Source of the DNA: Narthecium ossifragum
Lineage: Eukaryota > Streptophyta > Magnoliopsida > Dioscoreales > Nartheciaceae
Direction of reading: 5' to 3'
Assembly: GCA_963920575.1 (NCBI GenBank)
Contig: OY986966.1
Coordinates: 19,105,656 to 19,169,655, forward strand
Length of the DNA: 64,000 bases
A model generated the notes under the pieces. The model saw nothing but the letters and a program-made list of their open reading frames with translations. It had not been told where the DNA came from and ran no database searches. Every line of letters begins with the position of its first letter. Positions within the stretch are counted from its first letter, which is position 1. Made by a program: the position numbers and the translations under genes. Positions 21,931-32,660 of the stretch are shown here, piece after piece.

Positions 21931-21992
21931 GGGTCTAAGAATTAGCAAACTCGGGTTAAGTTTAAACCCGTTATACGCTCCTGGCTGATCTG

Positions 21993-22240
21993 GCGGTCGA
22001 CCGTGAGACCTTGACGATCGACCGTGAGGTGCACAATTTATTTTGACAAGCTGCGGTCGATCTTCGCATCGACCCTGCGAAGTATTTTCCTTGACAGAGG
22101 CTGACAGTCGATGCCACGGTCGATGCGACGGTCGACCGTGAGCATCTTACGGTCGATCTTGAGGATTTTCGAGCTCCACGGTCGACCGTGAGGATTTTTG
22201 AGCGCGACGGTCGACCGTGAGATCTGACGGTCGACCGTCA
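21993..22240. repeat. Cluster of GGTCGACCGT palindromes in Athila 1 3' LTR
   Basis: Some ten TCGA-centred motifs, including CGGTCGACCGTGAG several times and the variants GGTCGATC and GCATCGACC, lie in about 250 bp upstream of the TATA box on the minus strand. The 5' LTR keeps the inner half (30478-30610). The core is the same as in the array at 9932-10274 in a Tekay-like LTR. Confidence 0.8.
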
Positions 22241-22580
22241 CTATTCACTCAGCACTGCGCACTGGTACGAAAAATGTTGTAACTTCCTCTACGTAACTCG
22301 GAATCATGAACCGTAAAATTCTCCAGAAAGTAGACTTCAAAAGCTTTCCAATGATATATGGCACATCATCTGGTTCTTCTTGGAAAGATACAGTTTAATC
22401 CTTGAAATTGACCCATATAATCTTTCAGCTTCTTTCAGCTCCAATTTCCTATATTTTCCAAGCAACTATGTGAAGTAACATATCCTATAAAAATAGTGCT
22501 AAAGAAGAAAATTAAGGGTGACGATATAACAATTTAGATGATTATATGGTTGTTTAGAGTGCACTTTCATGCACTCATCA

Positions 22581-22615
22581 CACCCCCCAACCAGCTTATT
22601 GCTAGTCTCTAGCAA
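22581..22615 (-). other. Polypurine tract and adjacent stem-loop, Athila 1
   Basis: The minus strand reads GGTTGGGGGGTG immediately before the 3' LTR, a standard plus-strand primer. Just upstream, TTGCTAG/CTAGCAA (22599-22615, loop TCT) forms a perfect 7-bp stem. Athila 2 has the equivalent stem CTTTGCT/AGCAAAG at 53275-53296 next to its own tract, so the arrangement is conserved. Confidence 0.8.
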
Positions 22616-23811
22616 TTCAAAGCGCATAAAATATAATTAAGCACACCAACGGTTCAAGAATGTAGACATGCATTATAAAAATCCTACCTTATCAAGTCAA
22701 TAGTGTTTTATACAGTACAGAGCATGAAAACTTCTTATACTCATACACATACTACCAACACATGAAATCAACTTCTACACATCAAACATACTAATCACTA
22801 TCCAGAAGAACACATGTGACGTGACAAATAAATGTTACGTACAGAAACAACTTCTACCCACCATTAGTCCAAACACACTACAATCTTCATGACCAATCAT
22901 CCAACCCTCGCACTTTAAGTACATCATGCTCTTTCTTTTCTTTTTTTTTCTCTTTTTTTTTCTCAACTATCAGACAGTTTGCCTTTTTACGCGAGCACTC
23001 TCCGCTTCTTGAGGCGTAGAGACCCGGTTACTTAGCAAAACACTTAATAGTTTCTTCTTCTTTTTTTCAGTGGTTCTACCTTTTTACTCGAGCTCCCCGC
23101 TTCCTGAGGCAAGAACACCCGGTTACTCAGTAGATCACCTAATAGTTGTTTAGGCACAACTTTATCAAGCTCCAGAACTTGTTCTTCTTTTTTTTCCCTC
23201 CATGCAATACTCAACACTAGCTAATGCTGAAATCATGGTCTAGATTAACAATAGCATGCTCATTCCTCTGGTGAGTATAATCGCCACTGCATATAAAGTG
23301 TTCGTGTGTGACTCACATGATGTTCTACCTTCAGGTTATCAAGCGTGCAATCAATGTATAGGCCAATCCATATGCAAGCAACATGCATAATAAGCAAAAA
23401 AAATTTCAGCTCATGTACAATTTCTAGTAACATATTAAACTCAATAAGGTAGCATGCATGAGATCATGGATGCCTACACCCCCCAACGTAAAATTCACAT
23501 TGTCCTCAATGTGTGCTAGGTATGGCCATAGAATAAAATAGGGTGTGTGTTTCAATTTTAAACAAAATAGATTAGAATAATAAATTGATATAGAAGCGAG
23601 ACCACATGATAGAATAAGCGAAAATCTCCTCAAGGCTCCTCATGGTGGCCGAATTTCTCATCTCCAGAATAGTGGTCGAATTCCTCAAGCAAGGAAAACG
23701 GTGGTCCAACATCCTAAGAAATAAGATAGAAAACAAAAACAAATGAAAACAAAAGCAAACAAACTAAAACAAACTAACCTAATAAAAAAAAAATGATAGA
23801 TAGTAGAAAGG
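22616..23811 (-). mobile_element. Athila 1 non-coding 3' region with a duplicated motif
   Basis: There is no reading frame of note, and no env-like gene. On the plus strand two copies of a motif (about 22983-23035 and 23089-23130; TTTTTACGCGAGCAC, then CCGCTTCTTGAGGC, then ACCCGGTTACT) are separated by a T-rich tract. Athila 2 has two copies of the corresponding motif at 53804-53866 and 53897-53961. A second G-rich tract on the minus strand (complement of 23478-23487, with CATTGAGGACAATG nearby) resembles an internal polypurine tract. Confidence 0.6.
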
Positions 23812-25101
23812 TCATCCCTCGTAGACAGGGTCTACGAGAGGAAGGTGATGCTCATTAGTGGCCGCCTTATCTGGAATAGGCTTCAACCGCTGTCCATTGG
23901 CCTTGAATAACCTCCCATCCTTCGGGTCTTGAACCTCTACAGCCCCATTCTCAAATACTCTAGTAACCACAAAAGGGCCGGTCCATCGTGATCGCAACTT
24001 CCCAGGATGGAGGTGCAGTCGTGCATCATACAGGTAGACTTGCTGCCCTTCTTGAAATGTTTTCCTCAGGATCCGCTTGTCGTGATAGGCCTTTGTTTTT
24101 GCCTTGAAGATACGAGAACTCTCATAAGCATCATTCCTGAGTTCCTCCAGCTCAGACAGTTGGAGTTTCCGTTCCTGACCTGCAGCATCCAAAGTAAAAT
24201 TTAGTGACTTAATAGCCCAATATGCCTTATGTTCTAATTCGACTAGAAGATGGCATGGTTTTCCATAAACAAGGCAAAACGGCGACATCCCCATGGTAGG
24301 CTTGTAGGCAGTGCGATATGCCCACAACGCGTCTGATAGCCTCAAGGACCAGTCCTTTCGGTTGGGGCTCACTATCTTCTCTAAGATTTCCTTGATCTCC
24401 CTGTTGGCTAATTCAGCTTGACCATTCGTCTGTGGATCATAAGCAGTGGACACCTTGTGTGTGACTCCATACCTGCGCATCAAAGCCTCAAAAGAGCGAT
24501 TACAAAAGTGTGATCCCTGGTCACTAATAATAACTCTAGGAGTACCAAACCGGGATAAAATATGCTCTTTAAGAAACTTGATGACAGTGGAATGATTATT
24601 ATTCCTACATGCAATAGCCTCCACCCACTTAGACACGTATTCCACAGCCAACAATATATATAAATAGCCAAAAGAAGAAGGAAAGGGTCCCATAAAATCT
24701 ATACCCCAACAATCAAAAATCTCTACAGCTTGAATAGGATTCAAAGGCATCATATGTCTCCTAGATAAAGCTCCTAACGTTAGGCATCTATCACAGGATT
24801 TGCAGAAAATATTAACATCACGAAACATGGTAGGCCAATAAAAACCACATTGAAGAATTTTAGCAGCAATCTTTTTCATCGAAAAATGGCCTCCACATGC
24901 ATGAGAGTGACAAAATATAATGATACTTTCTATTTCATAATCAGGAACACAACGACGCATGATCTGGTCAGGACAATACTTAAACAGACAAGGATCATCC
25001 CAATCAAATTTCTTTACCTCAACAAAAAATCTACGCTTATCCTGCGCACTCCAAAAGGAAGGGACCTCACCTGTCGCTAAGTAATTAACAATGTGCGCAT
25101 A
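23812..25101 (-). pseudogene. Athila 1 integrase
   Basis: On the minus strand an open frame of 382 codons (24960-23812) carries the HHCC zinc-binding motif ([17 protein letters not shown]), the catalytic-core Asp residues in [11 protein letters not shown] and [10 protein letters not shown], and a Glu in [10 protein letters not shown]. It ends with a C-terminal domain containing [15 protein letters not shown]. The upstream part (25101-24961) reads in the same frame after a TAG at 25102-25104 that separates it from RNase H. The integrase itself looks undamaged; the polyprotein is broken by that stop. There is no chromodomain, as expected for Athila. Confidence 0.9.
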
Positions 25102-25890
25102 CTAGGACAGCCGTGCAACGGAAAAGAGTTGCTCATCAGGGAAGTCATCCATGATCGACGGCTCATTTTCCGCTACTTCCACCATCAACCTTGATAGGTG
25201 ATCAGCGACAACGTTCTCCACACCCTTTTTGTCTTTTATAGAGATATCAAATTCCTGTAAGATTAATATCCAATAAATTAGGCGCGCTTTAGCATCCTTC
25301 TTGGTGAGAAGGTACTTGAGTGCGGCATGATCAGTGAAAATAGTGATAGGAAAACCAATCAAATAAGCACGAAACTTGTCTAATGCAAAGACTATAGCCA
25401 ATAGTTCTTTCTCAGTGGTAGAATAATTCATCTGTGCATTATTCAAGGTTCGGCTAGCATAATTAATAACATGAGGTTTACCATCTTTTCGCTGCCCTAA
25501 AACAGCTCCTACAGCAAAATCACTTGTATCACACATCAATTCAAAAGGAAGCCTCCAATCGGGTAGTTGCACAATATGTGCGGAAGTCAATTTATCAATC
25601 AAGGCTTGAAAAGCCTCTTGACAAGCAATAGTCCACTCAAAAGGGGTATCCTTTATCAAAAAAGTACATAAAGGACGAGCAATAGCAGAAAATTTTTGGA
25701 TGAACCTCCTGTAAAAACCAGCATGCCCTAGAAAGGATCTAACATCTTTAACAGTCTTTGGCACATGAAGCTTTGAGATGAGATCGATCCACCTCAATGC
25801 CTCTAGAAGAGACAATATGGCCCAACACAATGCCTGAGGGCACCATGAAGTGACACTTTTCCCAATTAAACACAAGGTGCTTCTCTTCAC
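25102..25890 (-). pseudogene. Athila 1 RT thumb and RNase H
   Basis: Minus-strand frame with [15 protein letters not shown] (connection), then RNase H with [33 protein letters not shown] and [11 protein letters not shown]. It keeps the D, E and D catalytic residues and ends near VADHLSRL. It overlaps the RT frame by 143 bp in another frame, so a small indel near 25800 separates RT from RNase H. It ends at TAG 25102-25104. Confidence 0.88.
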
Positions 25891-27148
25891 ACTTGACCAA
25901 GACTCTCTTTAAGTTTTGCAAGCATGCATCAAAAGTATTACCAAATACAGTCAAGTCATCCATATATACTTCCATACATTCATCGATCATATCAGCAAAC
26001 ATACTCATCATACAACGCTGAAAAGTAGCATAAGCATTACACAATCCAAATGGCATTCTACGGAAAGCATAAGTACCAAAAGGACATGTAAAAGTAGTTT
26101 TTTCCTGGTCTTCTAAAGCAATCTCAATCTGATAATATCCAGAATAACCATCAAGAAAATAATAAAAAGGATGTCCAGCTACTCTCTCTAAAATCTGATC
26201 TAAGAACGGTAATGGAAAATGATCCTTACGGGTGGCAGCATTCAATTTTCTATAATCTATGCACATGCCCCATCCTGTCACCAATTTAGTGGGGACAAAG
26301 TCTCCACTTTCATTTTCAACAACAGTGACACCATATTTTTTAGGGACAACCTGTGTAGGACTCACCCATTTGCTATCAGCAATAGGGTAGATGATCCCTG
26401 CATCTAATAATTTCAACACTTCAGGTTTTACTACCTCTTTCATTGTAGGGTTCAACCTACGCTGAGGATCCCTACGAGGTACAACCCCTTGTTCAAAATT
26501 AATCATATGGGAGCATATCAAGGGACTAATACCTTTCAGATATGCTATACTCCATCCAATAGCTGATTTATGCTCATTTAAAACGCTAAGTAATTGCTCA
26601 CCTTGCTCTGCAGTTAATGCGGAAGAAATAATAACTGGGTATGTATCACCTGAACCAAGATAGGCATGCTTCAATCCTTGAGGAAGCGGCTTCAGGTCGA
26701 GCTTGGGCGGCTCTACAGATGATGGTGTTGGTGGCTGTCCTCTTTCTGGCAGTTCTTCAAACTTTGGATTCCATGGACCTGTAAAATAACAATGTTCCAA
26801 ATTTTTACACATACCATCATCATCAACATTTTCATCCAAATCCAATTCAAGAGAATTAATTTCAGTTGTAGCAAACTCCTCTTCAGTGAGCAAATCAATC
26901 TGGTAAGTCTGCTGGCATTCATCATCCTCATCAGGCTGCTTAGCAACATTAAAAACATTAATTTCTAAAGTCATATTCCCAAAAGTTAATTTCATTAAGC
27001 CATTCCTGCAATTAATTATAGCAATAGCAGTAGCAAGAAACGGTCTACCTAAAATAATAGGAATTCTAGAATCAGCAGTTACTACAGCCTGAGTATCCAA
27101 GACTAAGAAATCAACAGGATAATAAAATTTATCTATCTGAACAAGCAC
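25748..27148 (-). pseudogene. Athila 1 protease end and reverse transcriptase
   Basis: Minus-strand frame of 466 codons. The first third covers the end of the protease region (VLDTQAVVTADSRIPIILGR) and a linker. RT motifs then follow in order: WVSPTQVVPKK, CIDYRKLNAATRKDHFPLPF, FYYFLDGYSGYYQI with its Asp, FRRMPFGLCNAYATFQRCM, and VYMDDLTVFG with the YMDD pair. The catalytic residues are intact, unlike those of the Tekay element. It is separated from the upstream frame by TGA at 27164-27166 and from RNase H by a frameshift. Confidence 0.9.
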
Positions 27149-27163
27149 ATCCTCTACTACTCC

Positions 27164-28200
27164 TCATGGAGTCTTCATGGATCTACCTGCCAATTGCAAA
27201 ATCACAGATGTCGACTTAATCTGTCCTAAACCAAGTTGCAAGTAAATAGAATATGGCATCAAATTAACACTTGCACCAAGATCTAGTAAAGCTTGTCCTA
27301 CTTCATGCTCTCCAATGAAACAAGACATAGTAGGATAGCCAGGATCCTTATATTTAGGAGGAATCCTATGCTGAAGCAGTGCACTAACCTGCTCTGTTAA
27401 AAATGCAGTTTTCTTTACATGATATCGTCTCTTCATAGTGCATAAATCTTTAATCACTTTAACATATGTAGGAATTTGCTTAATAACATGCAAAAGAGGA
27501 AGGTTTACCTTAACCTGCCGAAGATGCTCCAAAATCTCGCTGTTGGGCTCCATAGTAAATTTAGTGGATTTCAATGCCTGAGGGAAAGGGACACGTACCT
27601 TAAAGTCACATGGCGAAGGGCCATCTGGATAATCGGCCTCTGCATGGTTCTCCTCAATCTGGTCCTGTTCTTCAACAACAATAGGAGGTTCGGTGGGCTC
27701 TTGTGAAGGGCTTTTTGTTGTTTTCCCGCTTCTTGTAGTTACGACGTTCATCTCCTTCACATTATTTTGCGCAGCACTAGATACCTGCGTTTGTTGAGGT
27801 TGAGCTGGGAAATTCCCTCGTTCATGCACGCTCAAAGAATTGATCAGCTTTGTGATCTGGCTCTTTATCTCTTGAACATCCTCCTTTCTTTCCTTAGATT
27901 CCTGCACAATCATGGATTTCAATTCCTGTAAACTGTCATTAAATGTAGGCCTAGGAAAACCAGATGTATTATAAGGAGGGTTAGAAAAAGGGTTATTAGG
28001 TGGCGGTTGATGATGCTCGTTGCTTTGTGGAGCATTCGACTTCCAGCTGAAGTTCGGATGATCTCGCCATCCTGGATTATACTTCTCTGAATAGGGAGTG
28101 TACGGTCTCCTGAATTCGCCTACAGCATTGCAATGCTCGTCGTACACACCTCTCATCTCAGCATAGGTGGGGCAATCATCAATCTAGTGGTCCATGCCTT
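27164..28200 (-). pseudogene. Athila 1 gag C-terminus and aspartic protease
   Basis: On the minus strand a CCHC knuckle begins CAICQGMDH and is broken by TAG at 28184-28186 before its last Cys (IDDCPTYAEM follows). A Pro/Gln-rich linker and a conserved stretch with QEIKSQITKLINSLS come next. The protease segment has ALLDLGASVNLMPYSIY (D-L-G-A active site typical of Athila) and ends at a TGA at 27164-27166 that interrupts it before KFYYPVDFLVLDTQ. The TGA sits at a CpG-derived site on the minus strand. Confidence 0.88.
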
Positions 28201-28477
28201 GACAGATCGCACACGGCCCAGCTGGCCTTGTAGATTCATTATATGGAGAGGTCCGGGCTGCCATCATATCTTTGGTCTTTAATAACTCCAGCTCCCTTGT
28301 TAGACTCTCCACTTTAGCCTTGAGTGCATCCTCCTCCCGCAGCTGATAAATTCCTCCACTTGGTTGCTGTGGTGGTGGTCTGGCCCTGTTTGTACTTTCT
28401 GTTGTATTCAGTCTAGTCTATGTATGAGCTTTCTCAGCAAGCTCAGTCAAGTATTCAATTGCTACATCATGATCTTT

Positions 28478-29254
28478 TTACAAAAATTCACCATTGCACA
28501 TTATCTCAACAAATTGACGTTCTCTAACAGTTAAACCATCATAGAAATAACTAACAAGACGCCAACTTTCATATCCATGATGAAGACATAAATTCAACAT
28601 GTCTTTAAATCGTTCCCACGCCTGATACAAAGTTTCACTATCCTTTTGTGTAAAGATCGAAATCTGTCTCTTAAGTGCATTGGTTTTGTGCTGTGGGAAA
28701 TACTTGTTGAAAAATATCTGTGTCATTTCAGCCCAAGATCCTATAGATCGTGGCCTCAAAGAATATAACCAACTCTTTGCTCTATCCTTCAGTGAGAAGG
28801 GAAAAAACTTAAGTCGAATCATATCTAGTGCACCTGGTTGGCTATGGAAGGTCGCTACTACTTCCCCAAACTCCCTAATATGCACATATGGATTTTCATT
28901 TTCCAACCCATGAAAGGTAGGAAGCAACTGAATCATGCCAGGTTTAAAATCAACATGTGCTGCATTAGGTAGAAACATGATGCATGAAGGTGTAGCAGTG
29001 CGAGTAGGATGCAAATATTCTTGCAAACTCCTAGGAGGTTGTTCTTCCTCGTGCTCATCCATAATGAAAGTATGATGCGAAGTCTGTGACTGTGCGTCAA
29101 CGAGATCAGCAATATATGTCTCACTATCAGAAGTTTCAGAATCACCCTCGGGACGTCTAGCAAATCTGCCTAGTTCGTCTCTATACCGAGGCATACACCA
29201 ACAAACACGCAATCCAAAAAATCCAAACCAACCAAAGAAAATAAGCAAAAACAA
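28478..29254 (-). pseudogene. Athila 1 gag, N-terminal and capsid part
   Basis: Minus-strand frame; the likely start is the Met of MPRYRDELGRFARRPEGDSE at about 29197. The capsid block (LLPTFHGLENENPYVHIREF, LKFFPFSLKDRAKSWLYSL, QIFFNKYFP, LYQAWERFKDMLNLCLHHGY) is the Athila/Tat gag signature. It ends at a stop at 28478 in the phrase VEIMCNGEFL; similar sequence resumes upstream of the knuckle at 28201-28477 with further stops. Proteins of this family form the capsid and bind the element's RNA. Confidence 0.85.
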
Positions 29255-29423
29255 TAATTGAAACTAAGCTTACTAACTAAAACTGAATAAAAAAAAACAA
29301 TCCTAATAGAGAAGAAAAATCAAAGCCTAAATAAAGAAATAAAAACTAAAGAAAATGAACGAAGTTACCGCTTTTGATGTCTACAATCACTGTAATCTGA
29401 TTCTGGCGCTTTTCAACACCGTC

Positions 29424-29441
29424 TCCCCGGCAATGGCGCCA
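29424..29441 (-). other. Primer-binding site, tRNA-Asp, Athila 1
   Basis: The minus strand reads TGGCGCCATTGCCGGGGA a few bases after the end of the 5' LTR. This matches the tRNA-Asp-type primer site used by Athila elements. Athila 2 has the same site with one G/A difference. Confidence 0.88.
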
Positions 29442-29449
29442 ATTTTTTA

Positions 29450-30618
29450 TGTCGCTCAAATGTGTCACGCACAGCAGTCGCGGTGCAATACAGCATAAGA
29501 GAGGTCGAATCCACAGAGAGACAAGCAGGAAAGATCCAGAAACACAGATAACAATATATCGAAAACAATCAAGAGCGCAAAAGTTAAGAAAATAGATCAA
29601 ATATGTAATGGTAAGATAAAGTTAATGAAAGAAATCAAGATTTGAATGATGCTAGGCTTCAGGAATCACTTCACTCGGATTTAGGTTCTTCTCAATGGTT
29701 CATATGATACTCAGTTAAGGGATTCACATCCCAATCACCTTAACCGGAAGATATGGAACTATAAACCTAACAAAATATATAAATGTCTCCTCCTATGATT
29801 AGTTCTTCCTTTTTATAGTTCTAACTTCATCCAACCAAAACCTAAGAATATATGATACCGGCTGTCACTACAGGCAACATATAGCAAAAGTTCATCGGGA
29901 CAAAGCCCTAACTCTATCTAACCGGATCTCTAAGAATACACAATACCAACTCTCACAATCGGCAATGCATAGCAAAGATTCCTCGGGGTAGAGCCCCAAC
30001 CTTGTCTTACAAGATCCCTAAGAATACACAATACCAGCTGTCAATACGGGCAATGCATAGCAAAGGTCTCGTGAGACTCGGTAGGAGAATCAAAAGAGAT
30101 AACTATGGGATTATAAGATCATGAAAGAAGCATGACTGGATTCATAATATTAATCATCCATATAGAGATCTATAATCTGAAAATAATCCTTGAAGACTCA
30201 ATACATAGAGAAGAGTTTAACAATAAAGTTTAAAACATAAACCATCGTTGGAGAAGAAATCCTAATCCTCGCTAGGTCATCCGTCCGCCATGCCCGCGGA
30301 TTATTCGGCCATGGATGGAGATGTCTTCATCTTCTTCCCTTAGAAAATGACCAGAAAGAGCCTCCAAAAACGTCCAAGAAGTCTCTCTTGACCTACCCTA
30401 ACTTTCCTATTTATAGGGTCTAAGAATTAGCAAACTCGGGTTAAGTTTAAACCCGTTATACGCTCCTGGCTGATCTGGCAGTCGACCGTGAGACCTTGAC
30501 GGTCGACCGTGAGGTGCACAATTTATTTTGACAAGCTGCGGTCGATCTTCGCATCGACCCTGCGAAGTATTTTCCTTGACAGAGGCTGACGGTCGATGCC
30601 ACGATCGACCGTGAGCAT
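29450..30618 (-). mobile_element. Athila 1 5' LTR, truncated
   Basis: Nearly identical to 20960-22140 of the 3' LTR, including the TATAAATA box (30408-30415) and part of the GGTCGACC cluster (30478-30610). At GTGAGCATCTT it stops matching, and the following bases (CGTTTTATAGACG) belong to the Tekay LTR. About 450 bp of Athila LTR is therefore missing. Confidence 0.88.
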
Positions 30619-30961
30619 CTTCGTTTTATAGACGAACGAACTGACTCAAGAGAGATCGATCTCTTTTCGGAAAGAGATAGATCTTCCTTGACAAATCGGG
30701 TTGACTTTCTGACACTAAAAGATCGATCTTCTAGCAAGGAAGATCGATCCCTTATGTGCAAAAAGCTAGACTTGGGCTAAAACTTAAGCCCAAACTCGAA
30801 TCTTTCGATCCCGGGTCCACCTAACCTTTCTAATCAAACATTAACGCAAGCAAAGTCAATGTGTGCACACACAAGTGTGAAACAAACCAAAAAGGCGCAG
30901 TTTACCAAATTGCCCTTGCGGTCTACAACGAGCCACAGGGGTAGAGGGGCAGGTCCTCACA
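30619..30961 (-). mobile_element. Tekay 3' LTR, promoter-proximal part
   Basis: On the minus strand it starts TGTGAGGACCTGCCCC at 30961, next to the polypurine tract, and resembles the start of the LTRs at 10742 and 12170. It contains AGATCGATC palindromes at 30648-30752, about 210-315 bp from the start. It breaks off at 30619; the middle of the LTR is absent. Confidence 0.85.
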
Positions 30962-30980
30962 TCCTATTACCCTTAAAGGA
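30962..30980 (-). other. Polypurine tract region, Tekay
   Basis: On the minus strand CCTTTAAGGGTAATAGGA directly precedes the 3' LTR. The upstream phrase GGGACGAGATTTC is the usual lead-in to the Tekay/Del plus-strand primer. This fixes 30961 as the LTR start. Confidence 0.75.
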
Positions 30981-31035
30981 AATCTCGTCCCGAGACTCGA
31001 TAAAGGTAGGGCTTGGAAACAACAAAACCGCTATA

Positions 31036-32660
31036 CTAGAAGACTAGACAAAAAGTACCTCGAGAAGAAAACAACCGCGGAAACTCCTGCCGCATGCGCG
31101 CCTCGCGCTCCCAGGTGATCTCCTCGGTGCCTCTGTGCCTCCACAGTACCTTGACCAAGGGAATCGTCTTGCCCCGCAAGACCTGATCCCTCCGGTCAAG
31201 TACCCGAACCGGCTGCTCAACGAAGCTCGCGTCTGCCTCAAGCTCAATGTCATCCACCCTGATGACATGAGACGGGTCTGGGTGATACTTCCTCAGCATC
31301 GACACGTGGAAAGTCGGGTGCACAGCTGACATGTGTTGAGGAAGATCCATGTGGTAAGCTATCTCGTCGACCCTCTTTAGGATCTCAAACGGCCCGACGA
31401 ACTTCGACGCCAACTTGCCACCTCTGCCAAACATGACAGAACCTCTGTACGGCGACGCTCGCAGGAACACCCTATCGCCGACTGCAAACTCTAACGGTCG
31501 TCGGTTCTGATCTGCATAACTCTTCTGCCGGCTCTGAGTCGTCAGATATATCTGCCTGATCTGTACTAACCTCTCTGACGACCGCCTGATGAGGTCTGGA
31601 CTGGTGAGTGAAGCCTCTCCAAACTCTGTCCAGCACACTAGGGAACGACACGGCCTACCGTGCAATGCCTCGAAAGGTGCTACTCCAAGACTGGACTAGT
31701 AGCTGTTGTTGTAGGCAAACTCTACAAAGAGAACGTGCTCCTCCCAGCTACATCCGGCGTCAAGGACACATGCTCCCAGCATATCCTCTAAGATCTGGAT
31801 CGTCCGCTCTGACTGCCCATCTGTCTGCGGATGGAACGCCGTACTGAAAGTCAGGAGTGTGCCAACTGCCTCCTGAAAAGCCTCGCCAGAACCTGCTAGT
31901 GAACCTGGGGTCACGGTCTGACACGATAGAAACTGGAACTCCATGTAGTTTGACCACCTCTCTGACGTACAAACTGCCCAATCTGTCCGTCGAGTCTGTT
32001 GTCCACATAGGCAAGAAGTGCGCCGATTTGGTCAATCGATCGACGATGACCCAAATCGCATCATTCCCCCTAGGAGATCTTGGTAGCCCGGTCACGAAGT
32101 CCATCGTGATGGGCTCCCACTTCCACTCAGCAAGCGGAAGCGGCTGAAGTAACCCCGGAGTCCGCTGGTGCTCTGCGTTGACCTTCTGACAGGTAAGGCA
32201 GCGCGATACGAACTCTGTCACTGTCTTCTTCATCCCGCACCACCAAAACTGCCGCCGCAGGTCGTGGTACATCTTGGTGCCCCCGGGATGAACTGCAAAA
32301 TGAGAGTGGTGGAACTCTCGTAGGACGTCGTCTCGTATAACTGGATCTGCTGGAACTGCTACTCTGCCTCTGAACCGTAGCCCTCCGTCTGACAATATTC
32401 ATCCAGTTCCCATCTGCGCCCTTTGTGCCTGCCGATGTGCGCAACTCCTCGAGCTCTGCACCACTGCGCTGTGCCTCTAGCACTCTGGCTAGGACTGCTG
32501 GCATACTCTGTACTGCATAGAGGAAGCTGGCCCGCTGCCCCGCTGTCTCTAGAGCCTGCCACTGCCGCGCTGACAACCCTGCAACTGCTGCTCTGGTGTC
32601 TCTCACCTGCCTGCTCAGCGCGTCTGTTACGACGTTTGCCTTACCAGGATGGTAATGCAA
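31036..32660 (-). pseudogene. Tekay integrase with chromodomain, broken
   Basis: Minus strand. The zinc-binding part has [10 protein letters not shown] and [11 protein letters not shown]. The core has [10 protein letters not shown] and VSDRDPRF (two catalytic Asp) and, after a frameshift near 31880, a Glu in [15 protein letters not shown] at 31696-31698 cuts the frame after EFAYNNSY. The last block has the C-terminal motif (KFVGPFEILKRV, HPTFHVSMLRKY) and a chromodomain-type tail (VKVLWRHRGTEEITWERE). The integrase inserts element DNA, and chromodomains of this class steer insertion to heterochromatin. Confidence 0.88.

Larger units (their letters stand above)
20960..22580 (-). mobile_element. 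Athila element 1, 3' LTR
   Basis: On the minus strand it starts TGATGAGTGCATG right after a G-rich tract and ends GAGCGACA at 20960; the start could instead be two bases earlier. It contains a TATAAATA box (complement of 21923-21930) and a cluster of ACGGTCGACCGT palindromes upstream of it on the minus strand. Compared with the 5' LTR it carries an extra TTCTC near 21196. Confidence 0.88.
20960..30618 (-). mobile_element. Athila-lineage Ty3/gypsy element, minus strand, 5' LTR truncated
   Basis: The two LTRs (20960-22580 and 29450-30618) differ at only scattered sites over their shared length. The tRNA-Asp primer site follows the 5' LTR, and gag, protease, RT, RNase H and integrase are in Athila order on the minus strand. 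It lacks an env-like frame: 22616-23811 has no coding potential. The outer ~450 bp of the 5' LTR is missing at the 30618/30619 junction, so no target-site duplication can be read. It inserted in the Tekay 3' LTR and is one of the younger elements here. Confidence 0.9.
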
